Source of the DNA: Chloroflexota bacterium | Lineage (GTDB): Bacteria > Chloroflexota > Dehalococcoidia > Bin125 | NCBI GenBank assembly: GCA_026707335.1 | Contig: JAPOXB010000076.1 | Span: 1-32,200 of the forward strand | DNA length: 32,200 nt | Reading direction: 5' to 3' | Notes under the pieces: model-generated | Told to the model about the DNA's origin: nothing | The model's database searches: none | What the model saw: only the letters and a program-made list of their open reading frames with translations | Shown: positions 10,557-18,578 of the stretch, in pieces | Layout of the letters: each line of letters opens with the position of its first letter | Numbering within the stretch: position 1 is the stretch's first letter | Made by a program: the position numbers and the translations under genes

Positions 10557-13196
10557 ATGATCAGCCACGACGACCCCACGGGTCCGAACGTCCTGACGCA
10601 GGAGGAGGCCGCCGCTCGAGCGGCCGTGATCCACGGCGTCGAATACGACCTAGCCCTCTCGCTGCGAGCCGGCGCGCCCGGCTACGACGGCGACGTCACG
10701 ATCCGCTTCGAGCACCGCGACCCGTCGGCGGGCGTCTTCCTCGACTGCACGGGCGAAGAGATCGTCCGCCTCGACGTCAACGACGCCGACGCGCTGGAGT
10801 CGGAGGGGGTGCGCTGGTCGCGCAACCGGCTGGAGTTGCCCGGGGCGCTGCTGCGCGAGGCGAACATCGTGCGGATCGTGTACCGCAACGCCTACGACCA
10901 CAGCGGCGTGGGGCTGCATCAGTTCCGCGACCCGGAGGACGGCGCGGAGTACCTCTACACCCAGTTCGAGCCCTACGAAGCGCACCGCATGCTGCCCTGC
11001 TTCGACCAGCCCGACATCAAGGCGCGCTACCGGCTGCGTGTCGCGGCGCCCAGCGAGTGGGTGGTGGTGTCGAACGCGCCCGAGACGGGCGCCGCGCCCG
11101 CGCCCGGCCCCTCCGATGACGCCGACGGCGAGCCGGCGCGCACCCTGCACGAGTTCGCCCAGACGCAACTCTTCAGCCCCTACCTGCTGGCGCTGATCGC
11201 GGGGCCGTACCACGTCTTCACCGACAGCCACGCCGGCGATGGGAACGGCGAGACACCGCTGGGCATCTACTGCCGCAAGTCGCTGGCGGACTACATGGAC
11301 CCGGAGGAGTTCTTCGAGATCACGAAGCAGGGGCTGACCTTCTTCGCCGACTTCTTCGACTGGCCCTACCCGTTCGAGAAGTACGACCAACTCTTCGTGC
11401 CGGAGTTCAACTTCGGCGCGATGGAGAACGTGGGCGCGATCACGTTCAGCGAGCGCATGGTCTTCCGCGACCCGCCCACCGACCTGCAGCGCCTCAATCG
11501 CGCCGAGGTCGTGCTGCACGAGATGGCGCACATGTGGTTCGGCGACCTGGTGACGATGCGCTGGTGGAACGACCTCTGGCTGAACGAGAGCTTCGCGACG
11601 TACATGTCGTACCTGGCGATGGAGGAGGCGACGCGCTTCCGCGGCGGCGCCTGGCCGGCCTTCCACGCGCGCATGAAGGCCTGGGCCTACGAGCAGGACC
11701 AACTGGTCACGACGCACCCGATCTCGGGCGAGGTGCCCGACACCGACGCGACCTTCCTCAACTTCGACGGCATCACCTACGGCAAGGGGGCGTCGGTGCT
11801 GAAGCAGCTCGTCGCGGCGATCGGGCCGGCCGGCTTCCGCGAGGGCATGCGCCACTACTTCCGCACGCACGCCTGGGGCAGCACGACGCTGTCCGAGTTC
11901 CTGGCGGCGCTGTCGCACGGGGCCGGGCGGGAACTGGAGGGGTGGTCGCAGTCGTGGCTCGAGCAGGCGGGGCTGAACACGCTGCGCGCCGAGTGGGAGG
12001 CCCCGGACGGACGCCTGCCGGGGCTGGCCGTGGTCCAGGACGCGCCCGAGGACCATCCGACGCTGCGCCCGCACCGGGTCGAGATCGCCCTGTTCGACGC
12101 GGACGCCGACGGCGCGCCGTCCTTGCGGACGGCCGTCCCGGCCGACGTCGAGGGCGAGCGCACGGTGATCGAGGCGCTCGCGGGGGCAGACGCGCCGGCG
12201 GCGGTCTTCCCCAACTACGACGACCACGGCTACGCGAAGATCGCGCTCGACCCGGTCTCGCTCGACTTCGTGCGGGAGCGGCTGGAGCGCTTCGAGGATC
12301 CGCTGCTGCGGCTGCAGCTCTGGCAGTCGCTGTGGGAGATGGTGCGCGACCGGCAGTTCCGCTCGACCGACTGGCTGGCGATGGTGCGCGCCAAGCTGCC
12401 GCACGAGCCGGCGCTGGAGCTGGTCTCGACGACGCTGGCGCACGCGCAGCACGCGGTCGGCAGCTACGTGCCGGAGCCGCGCCGGCTGGAGGAGGCGCGC
12501 GCGCTGTTCGAGCTGGCGGGGGAGCAGCTGCCTCGGGCCGCGAGCCAGGACCTGCGCATCACCTGGGCGCGCAACCTCGTGGCGGCGGCGGCGGAGCCCG
12601 ACACGGTGGCCGCCGCCTGGCGGCTCGTCGATGAGGGCAGCGGCGTCGAGGGCTTCGAGCTGGACCAGGACATGCGCTGGTCGCTGGCGATCCGGTCGGC
12701 CGCGTACAGCCTGCCCGACGCGGAGGCGCGCCTGGCGGGCGAGCGGGAGCGGGACGGCAGCGACCGCGGGCAGCGGTCGCTGGAGACGGCGGCGGTGGCG
12801 CGCCCGGAGCGAAGCGTGAAGGCCGCCGCCTGGACCCGCTTCCGCGAGGACCGCGAGTCGTCGCTGCACATCATCCGCTCGGCGATGGGCGGCTTCTGGT
12901 CGAACCGGACCTGGTGGCTGGAGGAGGAAGTGCTGCAGCGCCAGTACGTGACGCGCTTCTTTTCGGAGATCCGGGCCATCTTCGAGGGCCGCGACAAGGA
13001 CTTCGCGGTCAACTATTTCCGGCAGCTCTACCCGTCGCACATCCCGACGGAGGACACGATCAGCCGCACGCGCGCGGTGCTCGAGGCGCTGAACCCGGAC
13101 GAGGTGCTGCTGCGCCGCAACCTGCGCGAGGCGCTCGACGAGGCAGAGCGCGCCGAGGCCTGCCGCACGTTCGCGGCGTCCCCCGCCGCTGAGTAG
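10557..13196 (+). CDS. pepN: M1 family aminopeptidase N
   Basis: This zinc aminopeptidase removes N-terminal residues from peptides in the cytoplasm. The 879-residue protein matches the bacterial PepN/ERAP-like architecture: an N-terminal beta saddle with YTQFEPYEAHRMLPCFDQPD, the exopeptidase motif GAMEN at 287-291, zinc ligands H321, H325 and E344 (HEMAH plus WLNESFA), and a long helical ERAP1-like C-terminal domain. The ATG at 10557 is preferred over the in-frame ATG at 10512. It has a GGGGG ribosome site, and the earlier codon overlaps the expected transcription start. No signal peptide is seen. The SCO1664-type gene follows after 33 bp and is probably co-transcribed. Confidence 0.94.
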   Translation: MISHDDPTGPNVLTQEEAAARAAVIHGVEYDLALSLRAGAPGYDGDVTIRFEHRDPSAGVFLDCTGEEIVRLDVNDADALESEGVRWSRNRLELPGALLREANIVRIVYRNAYDHSGVGLHQFRDPEDGAEYLYTQFEPYEAHRMLPCFDQPDIKARYRLRVAAPSEWVVVSNAPETGAAPAPGPSDDADGEPARTLHEFAQTQLFSPYLLALIAGPYHVFTDSHAGDGNGETPLGIYCRKSLADYMDPEEFFEITKQGLTFFADFFDWPYPFEKYDQLFVPEFNFGAMENVGAITFSERMVFRDPPTDLQRLNRAEVVLHEMAHMWFGDLVTMRWWNDLWLNESFATYMSYLAMEEATRFRGGAWPAFHARMKAWAYEQDQLVTTHPISGEVPDTDATFLNFDGITYGKGASVLKQLVAAIGPAGFREGMRHYFRTHAWGSTTLSEFLAALSHGAGRELEGWSQSWLEQAGLNTLRAEWEAPDGRLPGLAVVQDAPEDHPTLRPHRVEIALFDADADGAPSLRTAVPADVEGERTVIEALAGADAPAAVFPNYDDHGYAKIALDPVSLDFVRERLERFEDPLLRLQLWQSLWEMVRDRQFRSTDWLAMVRAKLPHEPALELVSTTLAHAQHAVGSYVPEPRRLEEARALFELAGEQLPRAASQDLRITWARNLVAAAAEPDTVAAAWRLVDEGSGVEGFELDQDMRWSLAIRSAAYSLPDAEARLAGERERDGSDRGQRSLETAAVARPERSVKAAAWTRFREDRESSLHIIRSAMGGFWSNRTWWLEEEVLQRQYVTRFFSEIRAIFEGRDKDFAVNYFRQLYPSHIPTEDTISRTRAVLEALNPDEVLLRRNLREALDEAERAEACRTFAASPAAE

Positions 13197-13229
13197 CGGG
13201 CGGGCGGCGGCGGGAGAGCGGGGCGAGGC

Positions 13230-13997
13230 ATGGACCGCTTCCCGGACCGCGCCTGGGACCCCGGCCGTCCCGACATCGCGCGGCTGCTGCGCGAGTCCGC
13301 GGTCACCGACTCCGGCCTGATCCCTTCGGCGTCGAACTACGTCTTCGTGCTGGCGCTGGCCCCGCCCGGCGACGCGGACGGCGACCCCGGTCCCGGCGCC
13401 GCCGTCTACAAGCCCGCCCGAGGCGAGACGCCGCTGTGGGACTTCCCGCCCGACCTCTACCGGCGGGAGGTCGCCAGCTACGTCGTCTGCGAGGCGATCG
13501 GCTGGCGGCTGGTCCCGCCGACGATCGTGCGGGACGACGGCCTGCCGCACGGGCCGGGGTCGCTGCAGGCCTTCATCCCCAGCGACCGCGACGCCACCTA
13601 CTTCGACCTGCGCGCCGACCACCCAGACGCGATGCGCCGCATGGCGACCTTCGACTGGCTGACGAACAACGCCGACCGCAAGGGCGGCCACGTCCTGCGC
13701 GGCGAGGACGGCACGATCTGGGGGATCGACAACGCGCTGTCGTTCCACGTCGAGGACAAGCTGCGCACCGTGATCTGGGACTACGCCGGCGAGCCGGTGC
13801 CGCCTGCCCTGCTGGCCGACGTGGAGGCGTTCCTGGGCCGCTTCCAGCCGGAATCCCCGCTGTGGGCGTCGCTGTCGGAGTACTTGGAGGCGGAGGAGTG
13901 CGAGGCGCTGCGCGCCCGGGCCGGGCAGATCCTGGAGTCGCGCGTCTTCCCGCAGCCGCCGGACTGGCGTCGCCCCTACCCCTGGCCGCTGATCTAG
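13230..13997 (+). CDS. SCO1664-family protein, PI3/PI4-kinase-like fold
   Basis: The molecular function is unknown; the family resembles atypical phosphatidylinositol-kinase-like enzymes. In the 255-residue protein, AVYKPARGETPLWDFP near 54 supplies the ATP-lysine strand, and REVASYVVCEAIGWRLVPPTIVRDD continues the N-lobe. DWLTNNADRKGGH near 145 gives the catalytic Asp and Asn, and WGIDNALSF near 165 gives the metal-binding Asp. DKLRTVIWDYAGEPVP is also typical of the family. The ATG at 13230 has GGGGCGAGG just upstream. In actinobacteria relatives of this gene lie near a DUF3090 gene, a histidine phosphatase and mycothiol genes, none of which is in this window. Here it trails an aminopeptidase gene by 33 bp. 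Its end faces purO at 14 bp. Confidence 0.85.
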   Translation: MDRFPDRAWDPGRPDIARLLRESAVTDSGLIPSASNYVFVLALAPPGDADGDPGPGAAVYKPARGETPLWDFPPDLYRREVASYVVCEAIGWRLVPPTIVRDDGLPHGPGSLQAFIPSDRDATYFDLRADHPDAMRRMATFDWLTNNADRKGGHVLRGEDGTIWGIDNALSFHVEDKLRTVIWDYAGEPVPPALLADVEAFLGRFQPESPLWASLSEYLEAEECEALRARAGQILESRVFPQPPDWRRPYPWPLI

Positions 13998-14011
13998 CGC
14001 GGGCCGCGGGC

Positions 14012-14764
14012 TCAGGCGTCGTGGGCGTTGCGGACGAGGATGCTGCCCGCTCCGCCGTCGATGGGGATCGTCTTGACGGCCAGGGCGACGCGGTTGTCCG
14101 CGTCGAGGGCGGCCCAGTAGGTCGCGAGCACGTGGCCGGCGCCGCCCGCCAGCGGCAGCCAGAGGGGGTCGCCGCGGAACGGCGGCAGCGGATCGCCGTC
14201 GCCGGCGTAGGTCGTGATGCCGAGGCCCAGGCCGGGCGGCGGCAGCGCCGGGCGGGTCGTCACGCGGTCCGAGCGCGCGGGGTCGGCGTCGGCGGCGCGC
14301 AGGATGCTGATCGCGACGCGCGGCTCCACGCCGTGCATGTGCCCCCGCAGGTCGAGCAGGCCGCTGATGCGGGGCGTGTAGTTGGGGGCGTCGTCCTCGC
14401 GCTCGCGGGTGGCGAGCGCGTCCTCGAAGGTCCCGCCCGCCGCCAGCCCCTCGACGATGGTGCGCGTCTGGTCGCCGTTCGAGACGACGTAGAGGTCGGG
14501 CAGCTCCAGCATCGCCTCGTAGATCACGTTGGTCGGGTCGCTGAGCTTGGCCGGGTCGACGGCCTCCGTGCGCATCGACGCCCCGTCGGCGACGAAGCGC
14601 CTGTTTCGGCTGTTCTCGCTGCGGCCCATGATCCAGTAGACCTGCAGCCAGGCGGCCCCGTCGGCGCTGCGGCCGATGACGAGCCCGCGGCCCGGATAGG
14701 GGTTCTCGCGCAGGTGGCGCTGCAGGTTGCCCTCGGCGGCGGCGGCCAGATCGGCGGCGGGCAT
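14012..14764 (-). CDS. purO: IMP cyclohydrolase, archaeal PurO type
   Basis: It is predicted to close the ring of FAICAR to give IMP, the last step of purine synthesis. The 250-residue protein has the signature of the archaeal PurO/IMP-cyclohydrolase-like family: NPYPGRGLVIGRS near 21-33, then QVYWIMGRSENSRNR near 42-56, DPTNVIYEAML near 85 and YVVSNGDQTR near 100. It is unrelated to the N-terminal half of bacterial PurH. The ATG at 14764 overlaps the stop of the preceding gene as TGATG, the strongest sign that the two act together. That neighbour supplies the formyltransferase half of PurH and nothing else. It is the last gene of its operon. Confidence 0.88.
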   Translation of the reverse strand: MPAADLAAAAEGNLQRHLRENPYPGRGLVIGRSADGAAWLQVYWIMGRSENSRNRRFVADGASMRTEAVDPAKLSDPTNVIYEAMLELPDLYVVSNGDQTRTIVEGLAAGGTFEDALATREREDDAPNYTPRISGLLDLRGHMHGVEPRVAISILRAADADPARSDRVTTRPALPPPGLGLGITTYAGDGDPLPPFRGDPLWLPLAGGAGHVLATYWAALDADNRVALAVKTIPIDGGAGSILVRNAHDA

Positions 14765-15939
14765 CAGTGCCGGAACAATCGCAGGCCCGAGAGGGCCATC
14801 GTCATGCCGTACTCGTCGGCGGCGGCGGTGACGCCCGCGTCGGCGATGCTGCCGCCGGGCTGCAGCACGTAGCGCACGGCGCTGGCCTGGGCGCGGTCGA
14901 TGTTGTCGCGGAAGGGCATGAAGGCGTCGTGGCTCAGCGCGGTGCGGAAGCCGCCGATCCACTCGCGGCGCTCGGCATCGGAGAGCGGCTCGACGGGGGC
15001 GCTGAACTGGGCCCGCAGGTGCTCCCGCTCGGGCTCCGACAACTCCGCCCAGGCGATGAACTGCTCCCGCGCGGTGAAGCGCTCGGGGCGCTTGATGCCG
15101 GACGCGAACGGCAGCGCCAGCACGCGGGGGTGCTGCTGCAACATCCAGCGGTCGGCCTTGCCGCAGGCGATGCGCGAGCAGTGGATGCGCGACTGCTGCC
15201 CCGCGCCCAACCCGATCACCTGGCCGTCGGCGGCGAGACAGACGGAGTTCGACTGGGTGTAGCGCAGGGCGATCGTCGCGACCATGAGGTCGCGGACGGC
15301 GTCGGGCGGGAACTCCCGCTTCCGCGTGACCACGTTGTCCAGCAGATCGGGCGTGATGGGGGCGGTGTCGGCGGGCGCCTCCATCGTCAGCCCGAAGGCC
15401 GAGCGGCGCTCCAGCGCCGGGGGATGGAAATCGGGGTCGGCCTGGATGACGAGGTACTTGCCGCCCTTCTTGGCCCGCAGGACCTCCAAGGCGTCATCGT
15501 CGAAGGCGGGGGCGACGATGGCGTCCGACACCTCGCGCTTCAGCACCATGGCGAGGGAGAGGTCGACCCGGTCGCTGACGGCCGCGACATCGCCGTAGGA
15601 GGAGACGAGGTCGCCGCCGCGGGCGCTCACATAGGCGGTCGCGACGGGGGAGAGTTCCCGATCGCCGACCTGGTAGGCCGCGCGCAGGGCGTCGGAGAGC
15701 GGCAGACCGATGGCGGCCCCGGCGGGGCTGACGTGCTTGAAGCTGGCCCCGGCGGGCTCGCCCAGGGCCGCGCGCAGCTCGCGCACCAACTGCCAGGCGG
15801 AGATCGCGTCGAGCAGGTTGATGTAGCCGGGGGCCCCATTGAGGACGCGGAACGGGCCCGGCCCGTCCCCCTCGATGACGGCGCGGGCGGGCGTCTGATG
15901 CGGGTTCAGCCCGTAGCGCAGCGCGATCTCGCGATCCAT
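14764..15939 (-). CDS. purV: Stand-alone AICAR formyltransferase (PurH C-terminal domain equivalent, PurV)
   Basis: It is predicted to transfer a formyl group from 10-formyl-THF to AICAR, giving FAICAR for PurO. The 391-residue protein begins directly with LRYGLNPHQTPA, the start of the formyltransferase domain, so the usual cyclohydrolase half is absent. Visible motifs are VLNGAPGYINLLDAISAWQLV, catalytic K68-H69 in SFKHVSPAGAA, VVTRKREFP, TQSNSVCLA, GLGAGQQSRIHCSRIACGKADRW, DAFMPFRDNIDRA and the C-terminal LRLFRH. The wording is strikingly closer to the animal ATIC C-terminal domain than to E. coli PurH. The ATG at 15939 has GGAGGA upstream. The stop overlaps purO. The TIGR01777 gene ends 41 bp upstream. 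Confidence 0.93.
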   Translation of the reverse strand: MDREIALRYGLNPHQTPARAVIEGDGPGPFRVLNGAPGYINLLDAISAWQLVRELRAALGEPAGASFKHVSPAGAAIGLPLSDALRAAYQVGDRELSPVATAYVSARGGDLVSSYGDVAAVSDRVDLSLAMVLKREVSDAIVAPAFDDDALEVLRAKKGGKYLVIQADPDFHPPALERRSAFGLTMEAPADTAPITPDLLDNVVTRKREFPPDAVRDLMVATIALRYTQSNSVCLAADGQVIGLGAGQQSRIHCSRIACGKADRWMLQQHPRVLALPFASGIKRPERFTAREQFIAWAELSEPEREHLRAQFSAPVEPLSDAERREWIGGFRTALSHDAFMPFRDNIDRAQASAVRYVLQPGGSIADAGVTAAADEYGMTMALSGLRLFRH

Positions 15940-15980
15940 GCCTCAGCTTCCTCCGCGGTGCGCGCTCGCTGCCTCGTCCG

Positions 15981-16862
15981 TCAACCGACGAGGTCGCGCA
16001 GCGCCCCGCCGATCTCGGGGTGGCGGAACGTGTAGCCCGACTCCAGCGCTCGATCGGCGCTCACCCGCTGGCTGGCCGTCAGCACGCCGGCGCGCTCGCC
16101 GAGCAGCAGCCGCAGGGCGAGGGGCGGCATCGGCATGAGGGCGGGACGCCGCAGCGCCGCGCCCAGCGCCTTGCTGAAGACGGCGTTAGTCACCGGCTCG
16201 GGGGCGACGCCGTTCAGCGCGCCCTCCAAGCCCGGCGTGTCGATCGCGTGGAGGATCAGCCCCACGATGTCGTCGCGATGGATCCAGGCCATCTGCTGCC
16301 GCCCGCGGCCGATGGGTCCGCCCGCGCCCAGCTTGAACGGCGGCAGCAGCTTCGCCAGCGCGCCGCCCTCTCTCGCCAGCACGACGCCGGTGCGCAGGAT
16401 CCCCGTACGCACGCCCGCGCCCTGCGCGGCCGCCTCCCAATCGACGCAGAGCCGCGCCAGGAAGTCGTCGCCGGGCGCGCTCTCCTCGGTCAGCAGCTCG
16501 TCGCCGCGCGACCCGTAGATGCCGACGGCCGAGCCGGAGACGAAGACCGCCGGCTTGTCGTCCGCGGCCTGGATGGCGGCGACGATCCGCCGGGCGGTGT
16601 CGACGCGGCTCTCCCGCATCTCCCGCTTGCGCGCGGCCGACCAGCGCTTGTCGGCGACGCCCGCCCCGGCCAGGTGCACCACCGCGTCCGACCCGGCGAC
16701 GGCGGCCGCGAGGTCGTCCCAGGACCGCCAGTCGACGCCGGCGGCGGCGGGCTGGCCCGCGGGCGACCGGCTGATGCCGATCACCGTGTCGCCGCGGTCG
16801 CGCAGCGCCCGCGCCAGCGCCCCGCCGATCGTCCCGCTCGCGCCGGTCACGACAACACGCAT
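15981..16862 (-). CDS. TIGR01777 family epimerase/oxidoreductase-like protein
   Basis: This is an extended short-chain-dehydrogenase fold protein of the YfcH/SulA-like TIGR01777 family; the substrate is not known. The 293-residue protein opens with the nucleotide motif TGASGTIGGALARAL at 6-20. HLAGAGVADKRWSAARKREMRESRV (near 63-87) is characteristic of this family. VSGSAVGIYGSRGDELLTEES follows, with the active-site Tyr in GIYG, then QMAWIHRDDIVGLI and GALNGVAPEPVTN. The ATG at 16862 has AAGGGA 6 nt upstream. It lies between an unknown gene (29 bp upstream) and purV (41 bp downstream) on the same strand, so all four leftward genes may form one operon, although a purine link for this protein is not evident. 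Confidence 0.9.
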   Translation of the reverse strand: MRVVVTGASGTIGGALARALRDRGDTVIGISRSPAGQPAAAGVDWRSWDDLAAAVAGSDAVVHLAGAGVADKRWSAARKREMRESRVDTARRIVAAIQAADDKPAVFVSGSAVGIYGSRGDELLTEESAPGDDFLARLCVDWEAAAQGAGVRTGILRTGVVLAREGGALAKLLPPFKLGAGGPIGRGRQQMAWIHRDDIVGLILHAIDTPGLEGALNGVAPEPVTNAVFSKALGAALRRPALMPMPPLALRLLLGERAGVLTASQRVSADRALESGYTFRHPEIGGALRDLVG

Positions 16863-16891
16863 CGTCTGTCCCTTCGCTCGCCGAACCGGCG

Positions 16892-17401
16892 CTACCGCGG
16901 CGCCGCCGCGGGCGGGGGCTCGGCCTCATCGTCTTCAGCGTCGGCGCCCGCGTCGGCGCCGGCGTCGTCGAGCGGTGGGTCGGGTGGGAGGGGCGGCCAG
17001 TCGGGCCGCTCGCCGGGCGGGACGTCGAGGCCCAGCGCCTTCGAGAGTTGCTCGGCCGTCGCGTCGTCGAGGCCGCCCAACTCCTGAAGCTGGCGGGTCA
17101 GGTCCTGCAGTTGGTCCTGCGTGACGCCCATGCTGCGCATGGTCTCGCGCACCAGCCGGCGGACCTCCTCCGTGTCGCCGCGGATCAGCGCGTCGGCGAG
17201 TTCCAGTTGCGTCTCCACGGCGCGGAAGCCGGCCCGGCGCTCGGTCTCGTTCTCGGTCGCGAGGAGGGTCGAGGCGAGCCGCGTGAACAGGGTGACCGTG
17301 CGGGCGATGCGCATCCGGTCGTCGGGGTGGGCCGGGAACTCCCCCGTGACGGAGACCTCGACCCCGGTGCGCTTGTCGGACGCGACGTACTGATCGGGCA
17401 T
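16892..17401 (-). CDS. Unknown 169-residue protein with acidic Pro-rich tail
   Basis: I do not recognise this family. The N-terminal part to about residue 35 looks like a small beta unit (YVASDKRTGVEVSVTGEFP). Residues about 35-125 are predicted helical, with charged heptad-like stretches (AVETQLELADALI, EEVRRLVRETM, QLQDLTRQLQEL). The last 40 residues are rich in Pro, Ala, Asp and Glu and probably disordered. There is no signal peptide or membrane helix. A minus-strand -10 (TATGCT) ends 6 nt before the ATG and no ribosome site is present, which suggests a leaderless transcript and supports this start. It is the first gene of the leftward run into the TIGR01777 gene, purV and purO. The DNA between it and the diiron gene is a divergent promoter region. 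Confidence 0.72.
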   Translation of the reverse strand: MPDQYVASDKRTGVEVSVTGEFPAHPDDRMRIARTVTLFTRLASTLLATENETERRAGFRAVETQLELADALIRGDTEEVRRLVRETMRSMGVTQDQLQDLTRQLQELGGLDDATAEQLSKALGLDVPPGERPDWPPLPPDPPLDDAGADAGADAEDDEAEPPPAAAPR

Positions 17402-17407
17402 GCCGCC

Positions 17408-17413
17408 AGCATA
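17408..17413 (-). promoter_or_regulatory. -10 element placing the start site at the ATG of the 169-residue protein gene
   Basis: On the minus strand TATGCT ends 6 nt before the start codon at 17401, so transcription should begin at or next to the A of ATG. The six bases between carry no Shine-Dalgarno sequence. This fits a leaderless mRNA. Confidence 0.45.
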
Positions 17414-17450
17414 TCGGGGCGGGCATCCACCCGCGCGTCGTGCGGGCCGC

Positions 17451-17494
17451 TATCATGCGCGATGGTGCACACCCGCGGCGCGATGCCCTAGTAT
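17451..17494 (+). promoter_or_regulatory. Two candidate -10 elements for the diiron protein gene
   Basis: TATCAT at 17451-17456 and TAGTAT at 17489-17494 both lie upstream of the ATG at 17517. The first would give a leader of about 54 nt. The second gives about 16 nt, which would still contain the GAGAGGGAG ribosome site. Neither has a recognisable -35, and I cannot say which is used. Confidence 0.4.
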
Positions 17495-17516
17495 TGCCGC
17501 GAGAGGGAGACCCACC

Positions 17517-18569
17517 ATGACCACTCAAACCCCGCCCAACGCCCCGGCCCCAGCCCTCGACCTGTCCTGGCTGAACCTGGACGACCAGTTCGACACGCAG
17601 GCCACGCCCGGCCGCCACGGGCTGACCCTGGACGGCATGAACCAGGCCGCCTTCCCGCCCGACGCCCCGCAGGCCGGCAACCACACGATGCGCCTGCGCG
17701 GCGCCGCCCCGCGCGAGGGCGCGCAGCGCTTCGGCTACGCCTACGTCGGCAAGGCGGAGAGCTGGTCGGAAGCCGTGCCGAAGCTCTACGAGGAGGCCGT
17801 CCAGCGACAGTGGTCGTCGGCGACGGACATCCCCTGGGACACGGTCGAGCCGCTGCCCGACGCGGTCGAGCGCGCGATGTGCCAGTTCTGCACCCTCCTC
17901 AACGAGGTCGAGTTCATCGCCGCCGACGTTCCCGGGCAGTGGCTGCCGCGGCTCTCGCCCGAGTACTACGAGGTCGGCCTGTTCCTGATGACGCAGATCA
18001 TGGACGAGGCGCGCCACATGGACGTCTTCCGCAAGCGCGCCCTGGTCAACGGCGGCGGCCTGCTCAAGCAGGGGCCGGGCAGCGGCCTGCGCCTGGTCAT
18101 CGAGGCGCGCGACTTCACCGAGATGTCGGCGGTCCTGCACGTGCAGGGCGAGGGCGCCGTGCAGTCGCTCTTCCGCATGGGCGAGCTGATCGGCCAGAAC
18201 GAGGCCGAGAAGACGATCTTCCGGCTCTGCGCCCAGGACGAGTCGCGGCACCTGGCCTTCGGCGTGATGCACCTCAAGCACATCCTGGAGAGCGAGCCCG
18301 AGCGGCGCGAGGAGATCCACTCCTACCTCGACCGCGCCGACCGCATCAACGGCGGCGCGGGCGCGCTGGACCGGCAGCTCACGGAGTCGATCATCGTGCT
18401 GCTGGGCGGCGGCACGTCGCCGGAGCAGCTCGACGAGGGCTGGCGTCTGCAGCAGTTCATCCAGCGCAAGCAGTTCAGCGAGTACTACCACCGCCTCAAG
18501 GTCGCGGGCTTGGGCGAGCGCCTCGAGCGCATGCCCGAGTCGGTGCAGCAGATGATCAAGAGCAACTAG
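17517..18569 (+). CDS. Ferritin-like diiron protein, putative oxygenase
   Basis: It is probably a non-haem diiron oxygenase or oxidase of the R2/AurF-like superfamily; the substrate is unknown. The 350-residue protein shows the full four-helix ligand set. E130 or E132 (NEVEF) is on helix 1, E164 and H167 (DEARH) on helix 2, E212 (QGEGAVQS) or E229 on helix 3, and E242 and H245 (DESRH) on helix 4. Two ExxH motifs about 78 residues apart are diagnostic of the fold. It lacks the features of a class I ribonucleotide reductase R2, and no R1 gene is near. The first 45 residues are Pro/Ala-rich. The ATG at 17517 follows GAGAGGGAG. The only close neighbour is a convergent alpha/beta hydrolase 9 bp away. 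Confidence 0.85.
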   Translation: MTTQTPPNAPAPALDLSWLNLDDQFDTQATPGRHGLTLDGMNQAAFPPDAPQAGNHTMRLRGAAPREGAQRFGYAYVGKAESWSEAVPKLYEEAVQRQWSSATDIPWDTVEPLPDAVERAMCQFCTLLNEVEFIAADVPGQWLPRLSPEYYEVGLFLMTQIMDEARHMDVFRKRALVNGGGLLKQGPGSGLRLVIEARDFTEMSAVLHVQGEGAVQSLFRMGELIGQNEAEKTIFRLCAQDESRHLAFGVMHLKHILESEPERREEIHSYLDRADRINGGAGALDRQLTESIIVLLGGGTSPEQLDEGWRLQQFIQRKQFSEYYHRLKVAGLGERLERMPESVQQMIKSN

Positions 18570-18578
18570 GGCGGCCGG

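Noticed and set aside
10650-13748. A 1032-codon open frame on the minus strand opposite the aminopeptidase and kinase-like genes
   Set aside because: It is an artefact of high GC in the third codon position. Its translation is Arg/Val/Gln/His-rich without any domain, and the plus strand encodes two clear families.
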